Assembly (NCBI GenBank): GCA_016302225.1
Contig: JAEDOB010000020.1
Location: 1-15,137 of the forward strand
Length of the DNA: 15,137 nt
From: Oscillospiraceae bacterium
GTDB lineage: Bacteria; Bacillota; Clostridia; Oscillospirales; Ruminococcaceae
Direction: 5' to 3'
The notes beneath the pieces were generated by a model, which was given only the letters and a program-made list of their open reading frames with translations, did not search any database and was not told the origin of the DNA. Below are positions 1 through 6,496 of this stretch, in pieces (position 1 is the first letter of the stretch; the number at the start of each line of letters is the position of its first letter). The translations under genes were made by a program, and so were the position numbers.

Positions 1-68
1 ATCGGCGACCCACTTTGCAAAAATAGAAATACTAAGGCGTCGGGCGAAAATGTTAGGCTGTAATTTTC

Positions 69-88
69 AGCCGAAGCTGCGGCTTTTT
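69..88 (+). terminator. Terminator-like hairpin in repeat unit 1
   Basis: The stem AGCCG/CGGCT (69-73 with 80-84) encloses a 6-nt loop and is followed by five Ts (84-88) on the plus strand. The stem is short but the arrangement is that of an intrinsic terminator. It could end a plus-strand transcript entering from the left of the window or a small RNA encoded by the repeat. Confidence 0.45.
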
Positions 89-196
89 GCAATTTTACAG
101 ATGTAACCGAGGTAAATTACCCTAAAATATCGGCGACCCACTTTGCAAAAATAGAAATACTAAGGCGTCGGGCGAAAATGTTAGGCTGTAATTTTC

Positions 197-217
197 AGCC
201 GAAGCTGCGGCTTTTTT
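197..217 (+). terminator. Terminator-like hairpin in repeat unit 2
   Basis: This is the same AGCCG/CGGCT hairpin as in unit 1, at 197-201 with 208-212, here followed by six Ts (212-217). It is conserved although the rest of the unit's second half has drifted. Confidence 0.45.
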
Positions 218-301
218 GCAAGCTTACGGCTGTTACTGAGGTAAATCACCCTAAATATAAATAGAAATACAACAAAATTGGATATAAAAAACAGAAATAT
301 A

Positions 302-332
302 CAAAAACCGCCCCGAACTGAGTCCGAGGCGG
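302..332 (-). terminator. Intrinsic terminator of guaB
   Basis: On the minus strand, 18 nt past the guaB stop codon, there is a 10-bp stem (308-317 with 323-332; two G-U pairs allowed) closing a 5-nt loop, followed directly by a run of five Ts (303-307). This is a textbook Rho-independent terminator. Confidence 0.9.
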
Positions 333-350
333 CGATTATTTTTGAAATTA

Positions 351-1826
351 TCAGATCTGTGCGGAGTAGTTGGGAGCTTCCTTTGTGATGTAAATATCGT
401 GAGGGTGGCTCTCCTTGAGGCCTGCGCCTGTGATTCGTACAAATTTTGCTCTTTCGTGGAGTGCGGCGATGTCTTCGCAGCCGCAGTAGCCCATACCGGA
501 ACGGATACCGCCGACCAGCTGGAAAATAGTATCGGAAACAGTTCCCTTGTAAGGAACACGGCCTTCAACGCCTTCGGGAACGAGCTTCTTGGCGTCGGAC
601 TGGAAATATCTGTCCTTACTGCCGTGAGCCATTGCGCCAAGGCTGCCCATACCACGGTAAACCTTGAAGCTTCTGCCCTGATAGATCTCGGTTTCGCCGG
701 GAGCTTCGTCGCAGCCTGCCAGCAGAGAGCCGAGCATTACGACGTTTGCGCCTGCTGCGAGAGCCTTGACGATGTCGCCGGAATACTTGATTCCGCCGTC
801 TGCGATAACGGGGATATTATGCTGCTGAGCAACGCACGCAACGTCGTAAACAGCGGTGATCTGGGGCACGCCGATACCTGCGACAACTCGTGTTGTACAG
901 ATGGAGCCGGGGCCGATGCCGACCTTCAGACAGTCTGCGCCTGCTGCGATAAGGTCCCTTGCAGCCTCGGCAGTTGCGATATTTCCTGCGATAAGAGGAG
1001 TGTTGGGGAATCTTTCCTTTATCAGCTTCACGCAGTTAATGATGTTTGCCTGATGGCCGTGAGCGGAGTCCAAAACAAGGACGTCGACCTGTGCGTCGAT
1101 AAGAGCCTTTGCTCTGTCCAGGACGTCGGCAGTCACGCCGAGAGCGGCGCCGCAGAGCAGTCTGCCGTTCTTATCCCTTGCGGAATTGGGGTACTGTACG
1201 GATTTTTCTATATCCTTGATGGTGATAAGTCCCTTTAATGCGCCGTTTTCGTCAACCAGCGGCAGCTTTTCAATCTTGTGCTGCATGAGGATCTTCTGAG
1301 CTTCCTCAAGAGTGGTTCCCACGGGGGCGGTAACGAGGTTTTCCTTGGTCATTACCTCTTTGATGCGAATGCTGAAATCTGTCAGGAAACGAAGGTCACG
1401 GTTTGTCAAAATACCGATAAGCTTGCCCTTTTCATCAACGATAGGCACGCCCGAGATCTTGTACTTGCCCATGAGATCGTCGGCTTCCTGGACGGTTTTT
1501 TCGCCTGTCAGGGAGAAAGGATTGACGATAACGCCGTTCTCGGAACGCTTTACCTTGTCAACCTCGTCGACCTGCTGCTCAACGCTCATATTCTTGTGAA
1601 TGATGCCGATACCGCCCTCACGAGCGATTGCGATAGCCATTTTCGACTCGGTTACGGTATCCATTGCAGATGTCATTATCGGTGTATTAAGCATAATATC
1701 TCCCGCAAGCCTTGTGTTCAGCTTTACGAGATTAGGAGTTACGTCCGACGCTCCGGGTATAAGCAGCACGTCGTCAAATGTGAGTCCTTCTTTTCCAAAC
1801 TTTGAATTCATATCCGTATCTAACAT
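351..1826 (-). CDS. guaB: IMP dehydrogenase
   Basis: GuaB oxidises IMP to XMP with NAD+, the committed step of GMP synthesis in the cytoplasm. The 491-aa protein has the usual full length. The (beta/alpha)8 barrel is interrupted by two CBS modules at roughly residues 98-150 and 155-210, which in this family bind purine nucleotides and regulate activity. The active-site loop GPGSICTTR places the catalytic cysteine at C310, and the mobile flap carries the Arg-Tyr pair R406-Y407 (SKDRYFQ). The ATG at 1826 is supported by a GGAGGT Shine-Dalgarno sequence at normal spacing; an in-frame Met at residue 6 is a less likely start. The gene is apparently monocistronic, with its own TTGACA/TAAAAT promoter and a strong terminator. 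Nothing is missing or broken. Confidence 0.97.
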   Translation of the reverse strand: MLDTDMNSKFGKEGLTFDDVLLIPGASDVTPNLVKLNTRLAGDIMLNTPIMTSAMDTVTESKMAIAIAREGGIGIIHKNMSVEQQVDEVDKVKRSENGVIVNPFSLTGEKTVQEADDLMGKYKISGVPIVDEKGKLIGILTNRDLRFLTDFSIRIKEVMTKENLVTAPVGTTLEEAQKILMQHKIEKLPLVDENGALKGLITIKDIEKSVQYPNSARDKNGRLLCGAALGVTADVLDRAKALIDAQVDVLVLDSAHGHQANIINCVKLIKERFPNTPLIAGNIATAEAARDLIAAGADCLKVGIGPGSICTTRVVAGIGVPQITAVYDVACVAQQHNIPVIADGGIKYSGDIVKALAAGANVVMLGSLLAGCDEAPGETEIYQGRSFKVYRGMGSLGAMAHGSKDRYFQSDAKKLVPEGVEGRVPYKGTVSDTIFQLVGGIRSGMGYCGCEDIAALHERAKFVRITGAGLKESHPHDIYITKEAPNYSAQI

Positions 1827-1861
1827 TCTTTTTACCTCCCGAAAAATCTTATATTCCCTAT

Positions 1862-1890
1862 ATTTTACCCCAATTATCCCGTTTTGTCAA
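1862..1890 (-). promoter_or_regulatory. guaB promoter (sigma-A type)
   Basis: On the minus strand the -35 is TTGACA (1885-1890), the spacer is 17 nt, and the -10 is TAAAAT (1862-1867). Transcription would start near 1855, giving a leader of about 30 nt. That is too short for a purine riboswitch, so regulation, if any, should act at the promoter or on the enzyme. Confidence 0.8.
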
Positions 1891-1959
1891 TGATTTTTAT
1901 ATGAACTTTATGGACAAAGTTTTATATGTGAAACCGCTGTTTTTTGCAGTCGTAATTCA

Positions 1960-1992
1960 CAGTTTTGTTATATTTCTGTTTATTTAAAACTG
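1960..1992. other. Weak inverted repeat after thioesterase gene
   Basis: CAGTTTT (1960-1966) and AAAACTG (1986-1992) can pair around a 19-nt loop just past the thioesterase stop. No T-run follows on the minus strand, so it is a poor terminator. No better one is seen between this gene and the guaB promoter. The loop contains ATATTTCTGTT, one copy of the recurrent intergenic word. Confidence 0.3.
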
Positions 1993-2003
1993 AAATATTT
2001 TCT

Positions 2004-2783
2004 TTATTCAAGATATTTGTCTGCTTCTTGTATATCTGACAATGTATTATACTGACTGTTTATTATCTCATACTCGAAACAGGTCTTTTCTCCTGCTTTT
2101 CCGATTATTACGGTGGAATTTACACCGTCTGAGCGGAACAATTCTATTTTCTCCCCGTTCTTTACCTCGCTGACAAAATTTATCCGCATATCGCTGATGT
2201 CCGCTTCAAACTCCTCGGGGGACATTATATCGGACGCTACGTCTGCGTACACGGCGTTGTAGACGTGTCCGTTGGCATCTATGTCGGTGTTGTGAGCTGT
2301 CCATTCTCCTGCTTTTACAGCGTCCTCAGCGGCGATCTTGGCTATGGGCAGGGCTTTCAGCTGTCTGTCGGTGACCTGGGGCATATCGTAGCCGAATTGT
2401 CCGGGACGATAGATGCGTCGGGTGTTCGGGTCAACCAAAAGCCAGCCTGTAAGTGCTTCTATCAGTATATTTCCCGTGGATTTATCCGAAAAGTATAATC
2501 CTCGCAGGAACATTGCACCCTTTTTGCCGCATTCCCAGGTAGAAATGGTCAGCTTTTGCTTGGACGTGGGATAGCTGTTGATATGCACCGACGCTCTGGA
2601 CGTGAGGAAAACCATATTCATATCCCACAAAACCTCGTGCGAAAATCCCTTTTCGGTATAGTCATACCCTGCGACCTCGGCGCATATCCGCAAAATTGCC
2701 GACATTTTCATTCTGCCCTTATAGTCGCAGTCGAAAAACTGCACGTCATAATCGAAGCTTGATACCGCTTTATACTCGCTCAT
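2004..2783 (-). CDS. Acyl-ACP thioesterase (FatA/FatB family)
   Basis: This 259-aa protein matches the bacterial acyl-ACP thioesterase family (double hot-dog fold), which hydrolyses acyl-ACP to release free fatty acids and so ends or trims fatty acid synthesis. The N-terminal hot-dog begins with the typical FDYDVQFFDCDYKGRMKMS stretch. The second hot-dog carries NTDIDANGHVYN, where D169, N171 and H173 correspond to the conserved Asp-x-Asn-x-His catalytic motif. No signal peptide is seen. The start at 2783 has an AAAGGA Shine-Dalgarno sequence 9 nt upstream. It is a single-gene unit with a good promoter and a perfect palindrome between promoter and gene, suggesting repressor control. Chain-length specificity cannot be read from the sequence. 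Confidence 0.88.
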   Translation of the reverse strand: MSEYKAVSSFDYDVQFFDCDYKGRMKMSAILRICAEVAGYDYTEKGFSHEVLWDMNMVFLTSRASVHINSYPTSKQKLTISTWECGKKGAMFLRGLYFSDKSTGNILIEALTGWLLVDPNTRRIYRPGQFGYDMPQVTDRQLKALPIAKIAAEDAVKAGEWTAHNTDIDANGHVYNAVYADVASDIMSPEEFEADISDMRINFVSEVKNGEKIELFRSDGVNSTVIIGKAGEKTCFEYEIINSQYNTLSDIQEADKYLE

Positions 2784-2826
2784 TTTGCATTTTCCTTTCT
2801 GAAAATTGGTAATTTCTGTTTATTCT

Positions 2827-2845
2827 ATAATACTAGTAGTATTAT
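2827..2845. promoter_or_regulatory. Perfect 19-bp palindrome, putative operator
   Basis: ATAATACTA and TAGTATTAT are exact reverse complements around a single central G. The site lies just downstream of the predicted start of transcription of the thioesterase gene, where a bound repressor would block initiation or elongation. The regulator is not known. It does not match the usual FapR, FabT or PerR boxes, and no regulator gene lies beside it. Confidence 0.65.
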
Positions 2846-2862
2846 TTTGAGTAATATAACAT

Positions 2863-2891
2863 ATTGTATTCAGTAAGTGACTTGTTTTCAA
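2863..2891 (-). promoter_or_regulatory. Promoter of the thioesterase gene
   Basis: On the minus strand: -35 TTGAAA (2886-2891), 17-nt spacer, -10 TACAAT (2863-2868). The predicted start near 2856 leaves a leader of about 70 nt that contains the palindrome. Confidence 0.7.
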
Positions 2892-2958
2892 CACTTTTTA
2901 CCGTGTTTGTTGATACATTTAGGTGTTTATAGCTGTACATAGAAATATCCTGACAGGT

Positions 2959-3050
2959 TTTGTAGGGGAAAAAGCATAGCTTTGGTTTTCTGTGCCGCAA
3001 TTACCGAAAGAACTCTTGAAATCTGCGGGCGGGGAAACCCCGCCCCTACA
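2959..3050. repeat. 92-bp miniature repeat element with inverted ends
   Basis: The element opens with TGTAGGGG (2961-2968) and closes with its exact reverse complement CCCCTACA (3043-3050). Inside the right end is a perfect 8-bp GC-rich hairpin, GGGCGGGG/CCCCGCCC with loop AAA (3027-3045). Its first 30 nt (2959-2988) recur without change at 14924-14953. It looks like a REP/MITE-type intergenic repeat. It encodes nothing, and no target-site duplication is evident. Confidence 0.65.
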
Positions 3051-3130
3051 ATAATGCTGTTTTATGGATTGCTATAGTCGGGGACACCGAACAATCAACT
3101 TTTTCCTAACCGTATATGATTTAACCCCGC

Positions 3131-3154
3131 TTTCGGGACTGTTTTTGCCCGAAA
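3131..3154. other. Overlapping hairpins downstream of spo0J
   Basis: TTTCGGG (3131-3137) pairs with CCCGAAA (3148-3154). An alternative pairing of CTGTTTT with AAAACAG uses overlapping bases. The region lies about 45 nt beyond the spo0J stop and may form its transcript end, but no clear T-run follows on the minus strand. Confidence 0.35.
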
Positions 3155-3183
3155 ACAGGGTGTTTTATAACTTTTAGCACGGC

Positions 3184-3197
3184 ATTTCCGCCGAAAT
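3184..3197. other. Noc-site-like inverted repeat at the spo0J 3' end
   Basis: ATTTCCGCCGAAAT sits immediately beyond the spo0J stop codon. It agrees with the B. subtilis Noc-binding consensus ATTTCCCGGGAAAT at 11 of 14 positions, with the mismatches in the central three bases. These may be essential, so the identification is tentative. Confidence 0.25.
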
Positions 3198-4082
3198 TTA
3201 TTCTTCTGTCAGCTTATGCACCAGCTCGGTGAGATCGTCCTTGCCGTAAAACTCGAAGCAGAGCTTTCCGCTGCCGTTTTTGGTATCTATGGTGACCTTT
3301 CTGCCCAGCAGATTTGTCAGGCTAAGCTCCATTTCCGTATAAAAGCTGTCCTCTCCGTTGAAAAACTGCGGGTCATCGGCAGGGTCAACGTCAATATTCA
3401 CGGGCGGTTCGTGCTTTGCGGGAATGTCATTTTTGCCCTGTGCAAGCTTCTCCAGCGCCCTTACGGACATTCCGTTCATTGCCTTTGCCGCAAAATTCAG
3501 CTGCATTTCCCTGTCATTCAAGCCGCATATGACCTTTGCATGACCTGCGGTAATGTCGCCCTCTGTGACCATCTGCTGCACCTCCGGGGGGAGATTTAGC
3601 AGTCTGAGAGCGTTTGTTACGGCAGTTCTGGACTTTCCGACCACCTTTGATACCTGGTCCTGTGTCATACTGAACCGTTCGATAAGGTCCTTATAGCCCT
3701 GCGCTTCTTCGATGGGATTCAGGTTTTCTCGCTGCAAATTCTCGATAAGGGCAATCTGCATGGTTTCCTGGTCGTTTAAGTCACGGACGATTATGGGAAC
3801 CTCGCTGAGCCCCAGCATTCTGCAGGCTCTCCAGCGGCGTTCTCCCGCTACTATCTGATACCCGCCGCTTTCCAGCGGACGCACCAAAATAGGCTGTATA
3901 AGCCCGTGCTGGCGTATGGAATCCGCAAGAGCCTGTATGGACGCCTCGTCAAAGCTGCGTCTTGGCTGGTTTTTATTTGGCTCAATTTCGGATATTCTTG
4001 CGGTCTGTGCGTTCTTTGAATCTATGGAATTGTCATCGAGAAGGGCGTCCAGACCCATTCCCAGCACTTGCTTTTTTGCCAT
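3198..4082 (-). CDS. spo0J: Chromosome partitioning protein ParB / Spo0J
   Basis: ParB/Spo0J is a CTP-dependent DNA clamp that loads at parS, spreads along DNA and recruits SMC for origin segregation. The 294-aa protein has the full family layout: an N-terminal CTPase domain with GERRWRA (80-86) and ENLQREN (114-120), a helix-turn-helix domain (about 139-185), a linker and a C-terminal dimerisation domain. At the four positions that separate ParB from Noc specificity it has R152 in GKSR, A158, N163 and G180, the ParB-like state at the first and last. The start at 4082 has AAGGA just upstream. It follows soj at a 189-bp distance and probably has its own weak promoter as well as read-through. 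Three parS sites lie 1.2-5.9 kb upstream. Confidence 0.95.
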   Translation of the reverse strand: MAKKQVLGMGLDALLDDNSIDSKNAQTARISEIEPNKNQPRRSFDEASIQALADSIRQHGLIQPILVRPLESGGYQIVAGERRWRACRMLGLSEVPIIVRDLNDQETMQIALIENLQRENLNPIEEAQGYKDLIERFSMTQDQVSKVVGKSRTAVTNALRLLNLPPEVQQMVTEGDITAGHAKVICGLNDREMQLNFAAKAMNGMSVRALEKLAQGKNDIPAKHEPPVNIDVDPADDPQFFNGEDSFYTEMELSLTNLLGRKVTIDTKNGSGKLCFEFYGKDDLTELVHKLTEE

Positions 4083-4129
4083 TTTATCCTTATGTTCCCT
4101 TTTTACGGAAACATTCTCCTTTCCGATAA

Positions 4130-4138
4130 ATTATAACA
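4130..4138 (-). promoter_or_regulatory. Possible extended -10 promoter for spo0J
   Basis: On the minus strand TGTTATAAT gives a consensus -10 with the TG extension, about 48 nt before the spo0J start. No convincing -35 is seen. It would allow spo0J to be transcribed apart from soj. Confidence 0.4.
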
Positions 4139-4271
4139 CAAACTGTCAGACGGGAAGCAAAGGCTGCTCCTTATACTATCCCCGGGGCGATGTGAACCGA
4201 GTTTTATATACCGCCAAATTGCCCCAAAAACTGCGATTTTCGAGAATTCACAAAGTAAAATCTCATAAAAA

Positions 4272-5069
4272 TTATACCTTAGCGGGCGTTTTCTTCTTTC
4301 TGGTAACATTTTCCCTTGCCAGAACCTCAAGACACAGCTTTTCGTAATACTCCGCACCCTTGGACGCCTTGTCGTAATAGCAGACAGGCTTTCCAAAGCT
4401 GGGAGCCTCGGAAATACGCACATTTCTCGGTATGCAGGTCTTGAACACCTTTTCGGGGAAATGCTTTTTGACCTCTCTGACTACCTGAGCAGTGAGATTT
4501 AGTCTACTGTCGTACATGGTAAAAAGTATTCCCTCAATGTCGATGGTGGGATTATAACGCTGCCTTACCAGCCTGATGGTTTCTATCAGCTGCGACAGAC
4601 CTTCCAGCGAGTAGAATTCGCATTGCAGCGGTATCAGAACAGTATCGCAGGCGCAGAGGGCGTTCAGCGTGAGCAGACTGAGGGACGGAGGGCAGTCCAG
4701 CAATATGTAGTCATAGTCCTGCTTACAGGTCAGAACCTGCATTTTCAGGCGATTTGTGCGGTTATCCAGCTCAACCAGCTCAATATCTGCACCTGCCAGC
4801 GACGACGAAGATGTCACAACGGACACATTTTTGAATTCCGTTTCGATAATAGCGTCCTTGATAGGTCTTTCGCCGATAAGAACGTCATAAACCGTGACTT
4901 TTACGTTCTTCTTTTTGATGCCGAAGCCGGTCGTCGTGTTGCCCTGCGCATCCATATCAATGCAAAGCACCTTTTTTCCGTGGATTCCCAGCACTGCCGC
5001 CAGATTTACTGTGGTCGTGGACTTTCCTACACCGCCCTTCTGATTGGCAATCGCTATAATTTTAGCCAT
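4272..5069 (-). CDS. soj: ParA-family ATPase Soj
   Basis: Soj is the ParA-type ATPase that works with Spo0J at the origin; in Firmicutes it also regulates DnaA. The 265-aa protein has the deviant Walker A motif KGGVGKST (11-18), a Walker A' segment around DMDAQGN (38-44) and Walker B DCPPS (125-129). It ends in a lysine-rich tail (TRKKKTPAKV) slightly beyond the usual length of about 253 residues. The ATG at 5069 has a good GGAGGT 5 nt upstream. Its own promoter lies at 5138-5165, immediately downstream of the noc-associated parS site. ParB spreading from that parS could therefore cover the soj promoter, which is an inference from position. Confidence 0.96.
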   Translation of the reverse strand: MAKIIAIANQKGGVGKSTTTVNLAAVLGIHGKKVLCIDMDAQGNTTTGFGIKKKNVKVTVYDVLIGERPIKDAIIETEFKNVSVVTSSSSLAGADIELVELDNRTNRLKMQVLTCKQDYDYILLDCPPSLSLLTLNALCACDTVLIPLQCEFYSLEGLSQLIETIRLVRQRYNPTIDIEGILFTMYDSRLNLTAQVVREVKKHFPEKVFKTCIPRNVRISEAPSFGKPVCYYDKASKGAEYYEKLCLEVLARENVTRKKKTPAKV

Positions 5070-5137
5070 ATTAAACCTCCGCTGTATCCTTGTTCTGATA
5101 ATTACTGCCCATCAAAAGGGACAAATCTCATACTTAT

Positions 5138-5165
5138 ATTATATCACATTCTCAGATTAAATCAA
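5138..5165 (-). promoter_or_regulatory. soj promoter
   Basis: On the minus strand the -10 is TATAAT (5138-5143) with a TG extension (TGATATAAT). The -35 is TTGATT (5160-5165) with a 16-nt spacer. Transcription would start near 5131, giving a leader of about 60 nt. Confidence 0.7.
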
Positions 5166-5236
5166 TAGCTTTTGGCAAATTTCTATAATTTGTGCAGTTT
5201 CAAGCATTATTACGTGATGTTTTGCACATATTGGAA

Positions 5237-5252
5237 TGTTTCACGTGGAACA
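5237..5252. promoter_or_regulatory. parS site 1 (3' end of noc)
   Basis: TGTTTCACGTGGAACA is the ParB/Spo0J nucleation site; its reverse complement TGTTCCACGTGAAACA is a known B. subtilis parS variant. It lies 2 nt beyond the noc stop codon and about 75 bp upstream of the soj promoter. Confidence 0.95.
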
Positions 5253-5254
5253 AT

Positions 5255-6061
5255 TTAAATTGGTATCCGAATAACGTACTCGATACAGTTGTCATTTTGT
5301 GTTTTCTTAGAATCCGCATTGATGCCCGCAGCCCTCATCATATCAATTGCATGATTTATCGTGTTCACAAACAGCTTTACATTTTTGAATGCAGCACTTC
5401 TCCGTCTAAGGCTTGCTCGCTCATTTTCCTTGACTATCATATTGTTTATGTAACGCTCCGTCTGTTCGACATTAAAGTTAAATTTTCTGATTTTTTCGAT
5501 AGTATCAAGCCTTTCTTCGGGAGATTGCAGCTTTAAAAGTGCCCTTGCATGACGTTCGGTAAGATTCAACTCCACAATCTGACGCCGCTCAGCTTCGGTT
5601 AGCTTTAGCAGACGCAGCTTGTTAGCAATGGTCGACTGCGATTTTCCAAGCTTAACAGCAGCGTCCTCCTGTGTCATACCATAAAAATCTATGAGCTTTG
5701 CAATTGCACAAGCCTCATCAAAAAAGTTTAAATCCTTTCTCTGAATGTTTTCTACCAACGCCATAACAGCTGAATTTCGCTCGCTGATATTCATAATAAT
5801 ACAAGGAACCGTTCTCATATCAAGAAGCTTTGCCGCTCTAAGCCGCCGCTCACCTGCTATCAACTCATAACCAAATTCAATCTTCCTAACCGTAAGCGGC
5901 TGAAGAATACCATTGCACTTGATGCTGGCAGCCAGCTGGCTCAATCCCTCATCATCAAAATTTTTGCGGGGCTGATGCGGATTTGGTGTTATCATATCGG
6001 TTTGTATTTCAACAACCTTATTAATTGCCGTTTTATCTATCAGACCAAAGAAATTACTCAT
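5255..6061 (-). CDS. noc: Nucleoid occlusion protein Noc
   Basis: Noc is a ParB paralogue that binds dispersed Noc sites and the membrane and keeps FtsZ off the nucleoid. The 268-aa protein has the CTPase motifs GERRLRA (70-76; Leu replaces the usual Trp) and ENIQRKD (104-110). Its helix-turn-helix GKSQSTIANKLRLLKL is very close to that of B. subtilis Noc, and it has the typical Noc ending EYVIRIPI. The four specificity positions read Q142, K148, K153 and R170, the Noc combination. The N-terminus MSNFFGLIDK resembles the SRFFGL start of B. subtilis Noc, which forms a membrane-targeting amphipathic helix. The start at 6061 has AAAGGAAG 7 nt upstream. It sits between rsmG and soj, the canonical noc position apart from the GNAT gene. 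A second chromosomal ParB is the alternative reading. Confidence 0.92.
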   Translation of the reverse strand: MSNFFGLIDKTAINKVVEIQTDMITPNPHQPRKNFDDEGLSQLAASIKCNGILQPLTVRKIEFGYELIAGERRLRAAKLLDMRTVPCIIMNISERNSAVMALVENIQRKDLNFFDEACAIAKLIDFYGMTQEDAAVKLGKSQSTIANKLRLLKLTEAERRQIVELNLTERHARALLKLQSPEERLDTIEKIRKFNFNVEQTERYINNMIVKENERASLRRRSAAFKNVKLFVNTINHAIDMMRAAGINADSKKTQNDNCIEYVIRIPI

Positions 6062-6204
6062 ATTGATACTTCCTTTCTCTTTTTATAACAAATACATTCG
6101 AAGCTGATAATTTAATAATCTGCAAAATTAAAACAAAGCCTTTCACCTATATAAGCACCAAACATTCGTTAGGTTTCATCAGTTATGTTTCTTTTGCTAT
6201 GTCG

Positions 6205-6233
6205 ATTATATCATAAATATACAATTTTTTCCA
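6205..6233 (-). promoter_or_regulatory. noc promoter
   Basis: On the minus strand the -10 is TATAAT (6205-6210), the spacer is 17 nt, and the -35 is a weak TGGAAA (6228-6233). It lies between the arms of an inverted repeat, ATGTCGA (6199-6205) and TCGACAT (6244-6250), so it may be regulated. The leader would be about 135 nt. Confidence 0.55.
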
Positions 6234-6370
6234 GTAAAAATATTCGACATAATAGTTGAGATTTCATTTTTTTAAAATACTTTTCCGATAAATTCTTTAT
6301 AATAATGTGTTGCTATACGCTGTTTTTGTCGATTATTGCGATATTTTTTTCAAAATGGCTTTGTAAATAT

Positions 6371-6410
6371 AAAAATACGGAGCAATTCAACCGAACTACT
6401 CCGTATTTTT
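6371..6410. terminator. Bidirectional intrinsic terminator between the GNAT gene and noc
   Basis: AAAAATACGGAG (6371-6382) and CTCCGTATTTTT (6399-6410) are perfect 12-nt inverted arms around a 16-nt loop, so both strands end in a T-run. It should stop the transcript arriving through the GNAT gene and so separate it from noc. Confidence 0.85.
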
Positions 6411-6480
6411 AGCGTACTATTCGAGTAACCGAAATACATTAGGGAAAACAACATTTTTTCAGTATATACTTGTCGAAAAA

Positions 6481-6496
6481 TGTTTCACGTGGAACG
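6481..6496. promoter_or_regulatory. parS site 2 (inside the GNAT gene end)
   Basis: TGTTTCACGTGGAACG matches the other two parS sites at 15 of 16 positions (last base G instead of A). It overlaps the last three sense codons (Arg-Ser-Thr) and the TGA stop of the acetyltransferase gene, so the site is partly coding. Confidence 0.88.

Larger units (their letters stand above)
1..256. repeat. Tandem repeat, two ~128-bp units
   Basis: Unit 1 (1-128) and unit 2 (129-256) are almost identical over their first ~90 bases and then drift. Unit 2 has one extra T in its T-run and several substitutions near its end. The window opens exactly in phase with a unit, so the array may continue to the left. Each unit contains the word AATAGAAATAC and a GC-rich hairpin with a T-run on the plus strand. 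No open reading frame of note is seen. It is not a CRISPR: the unit is long and there are no unique spacers. Function unknown. Confidence 0.9.
2784..3197. other. 414-bp intergenic region upstream of the thioesterase gene
   Basis: From left to right it holds the thioesterase ribosome-binding site, a 19-bp palindrome, a sigma-A-like promoter reading left, a 92-bp miniature repeat element, and a set of overlapping hairpins next to the spo0J 3' end. No reading frame with a plausible start and ribosome-binding site was found. Confidence 0.7.
6062..6484. other. 423-bp AT-rich spacer upstream of noc
   Basis: It contains the noc ribosome-binding site and promoter, an inverted TGTCGA pair flanking that promoter, a third TGTCGATTAT copy near 6327, a strong bidirectional terminator (6371-6410) and the start of parS site 2. 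No credible gene was seen. It is more AT-rich than the coding regions around it. Confidence 0.7.

Noticed and set aside
1..256. CRISPR array
   Set aside because: Units are ~128 bp, adjacent, without short conserved repeats and unique spacers; no cas gene in the window.
342..1238. 298-codon open frame on the plus strand opposite guaB
   Set aside because: It lies wholly antisense to a clear IMP dehydrogenase gene, is rich in Cys/Ser/Ala as expected of a reverse-frame shadow, and resembles no family.
1827..2003. Purine riboswitch upstream of guaB
   Set aside because: The predicted leader is only about 30 nt, too short for any known purine aptamer, and no aptamer-like pairing is visible.
4103..4423. 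106-codon minus-strand frame overlapping the soj 3' end
   Set aside because: It is a different frame of the soj coding sequence that runs on into the soj-spo0J spacer; no ribosome-binding site or recognisable domain.
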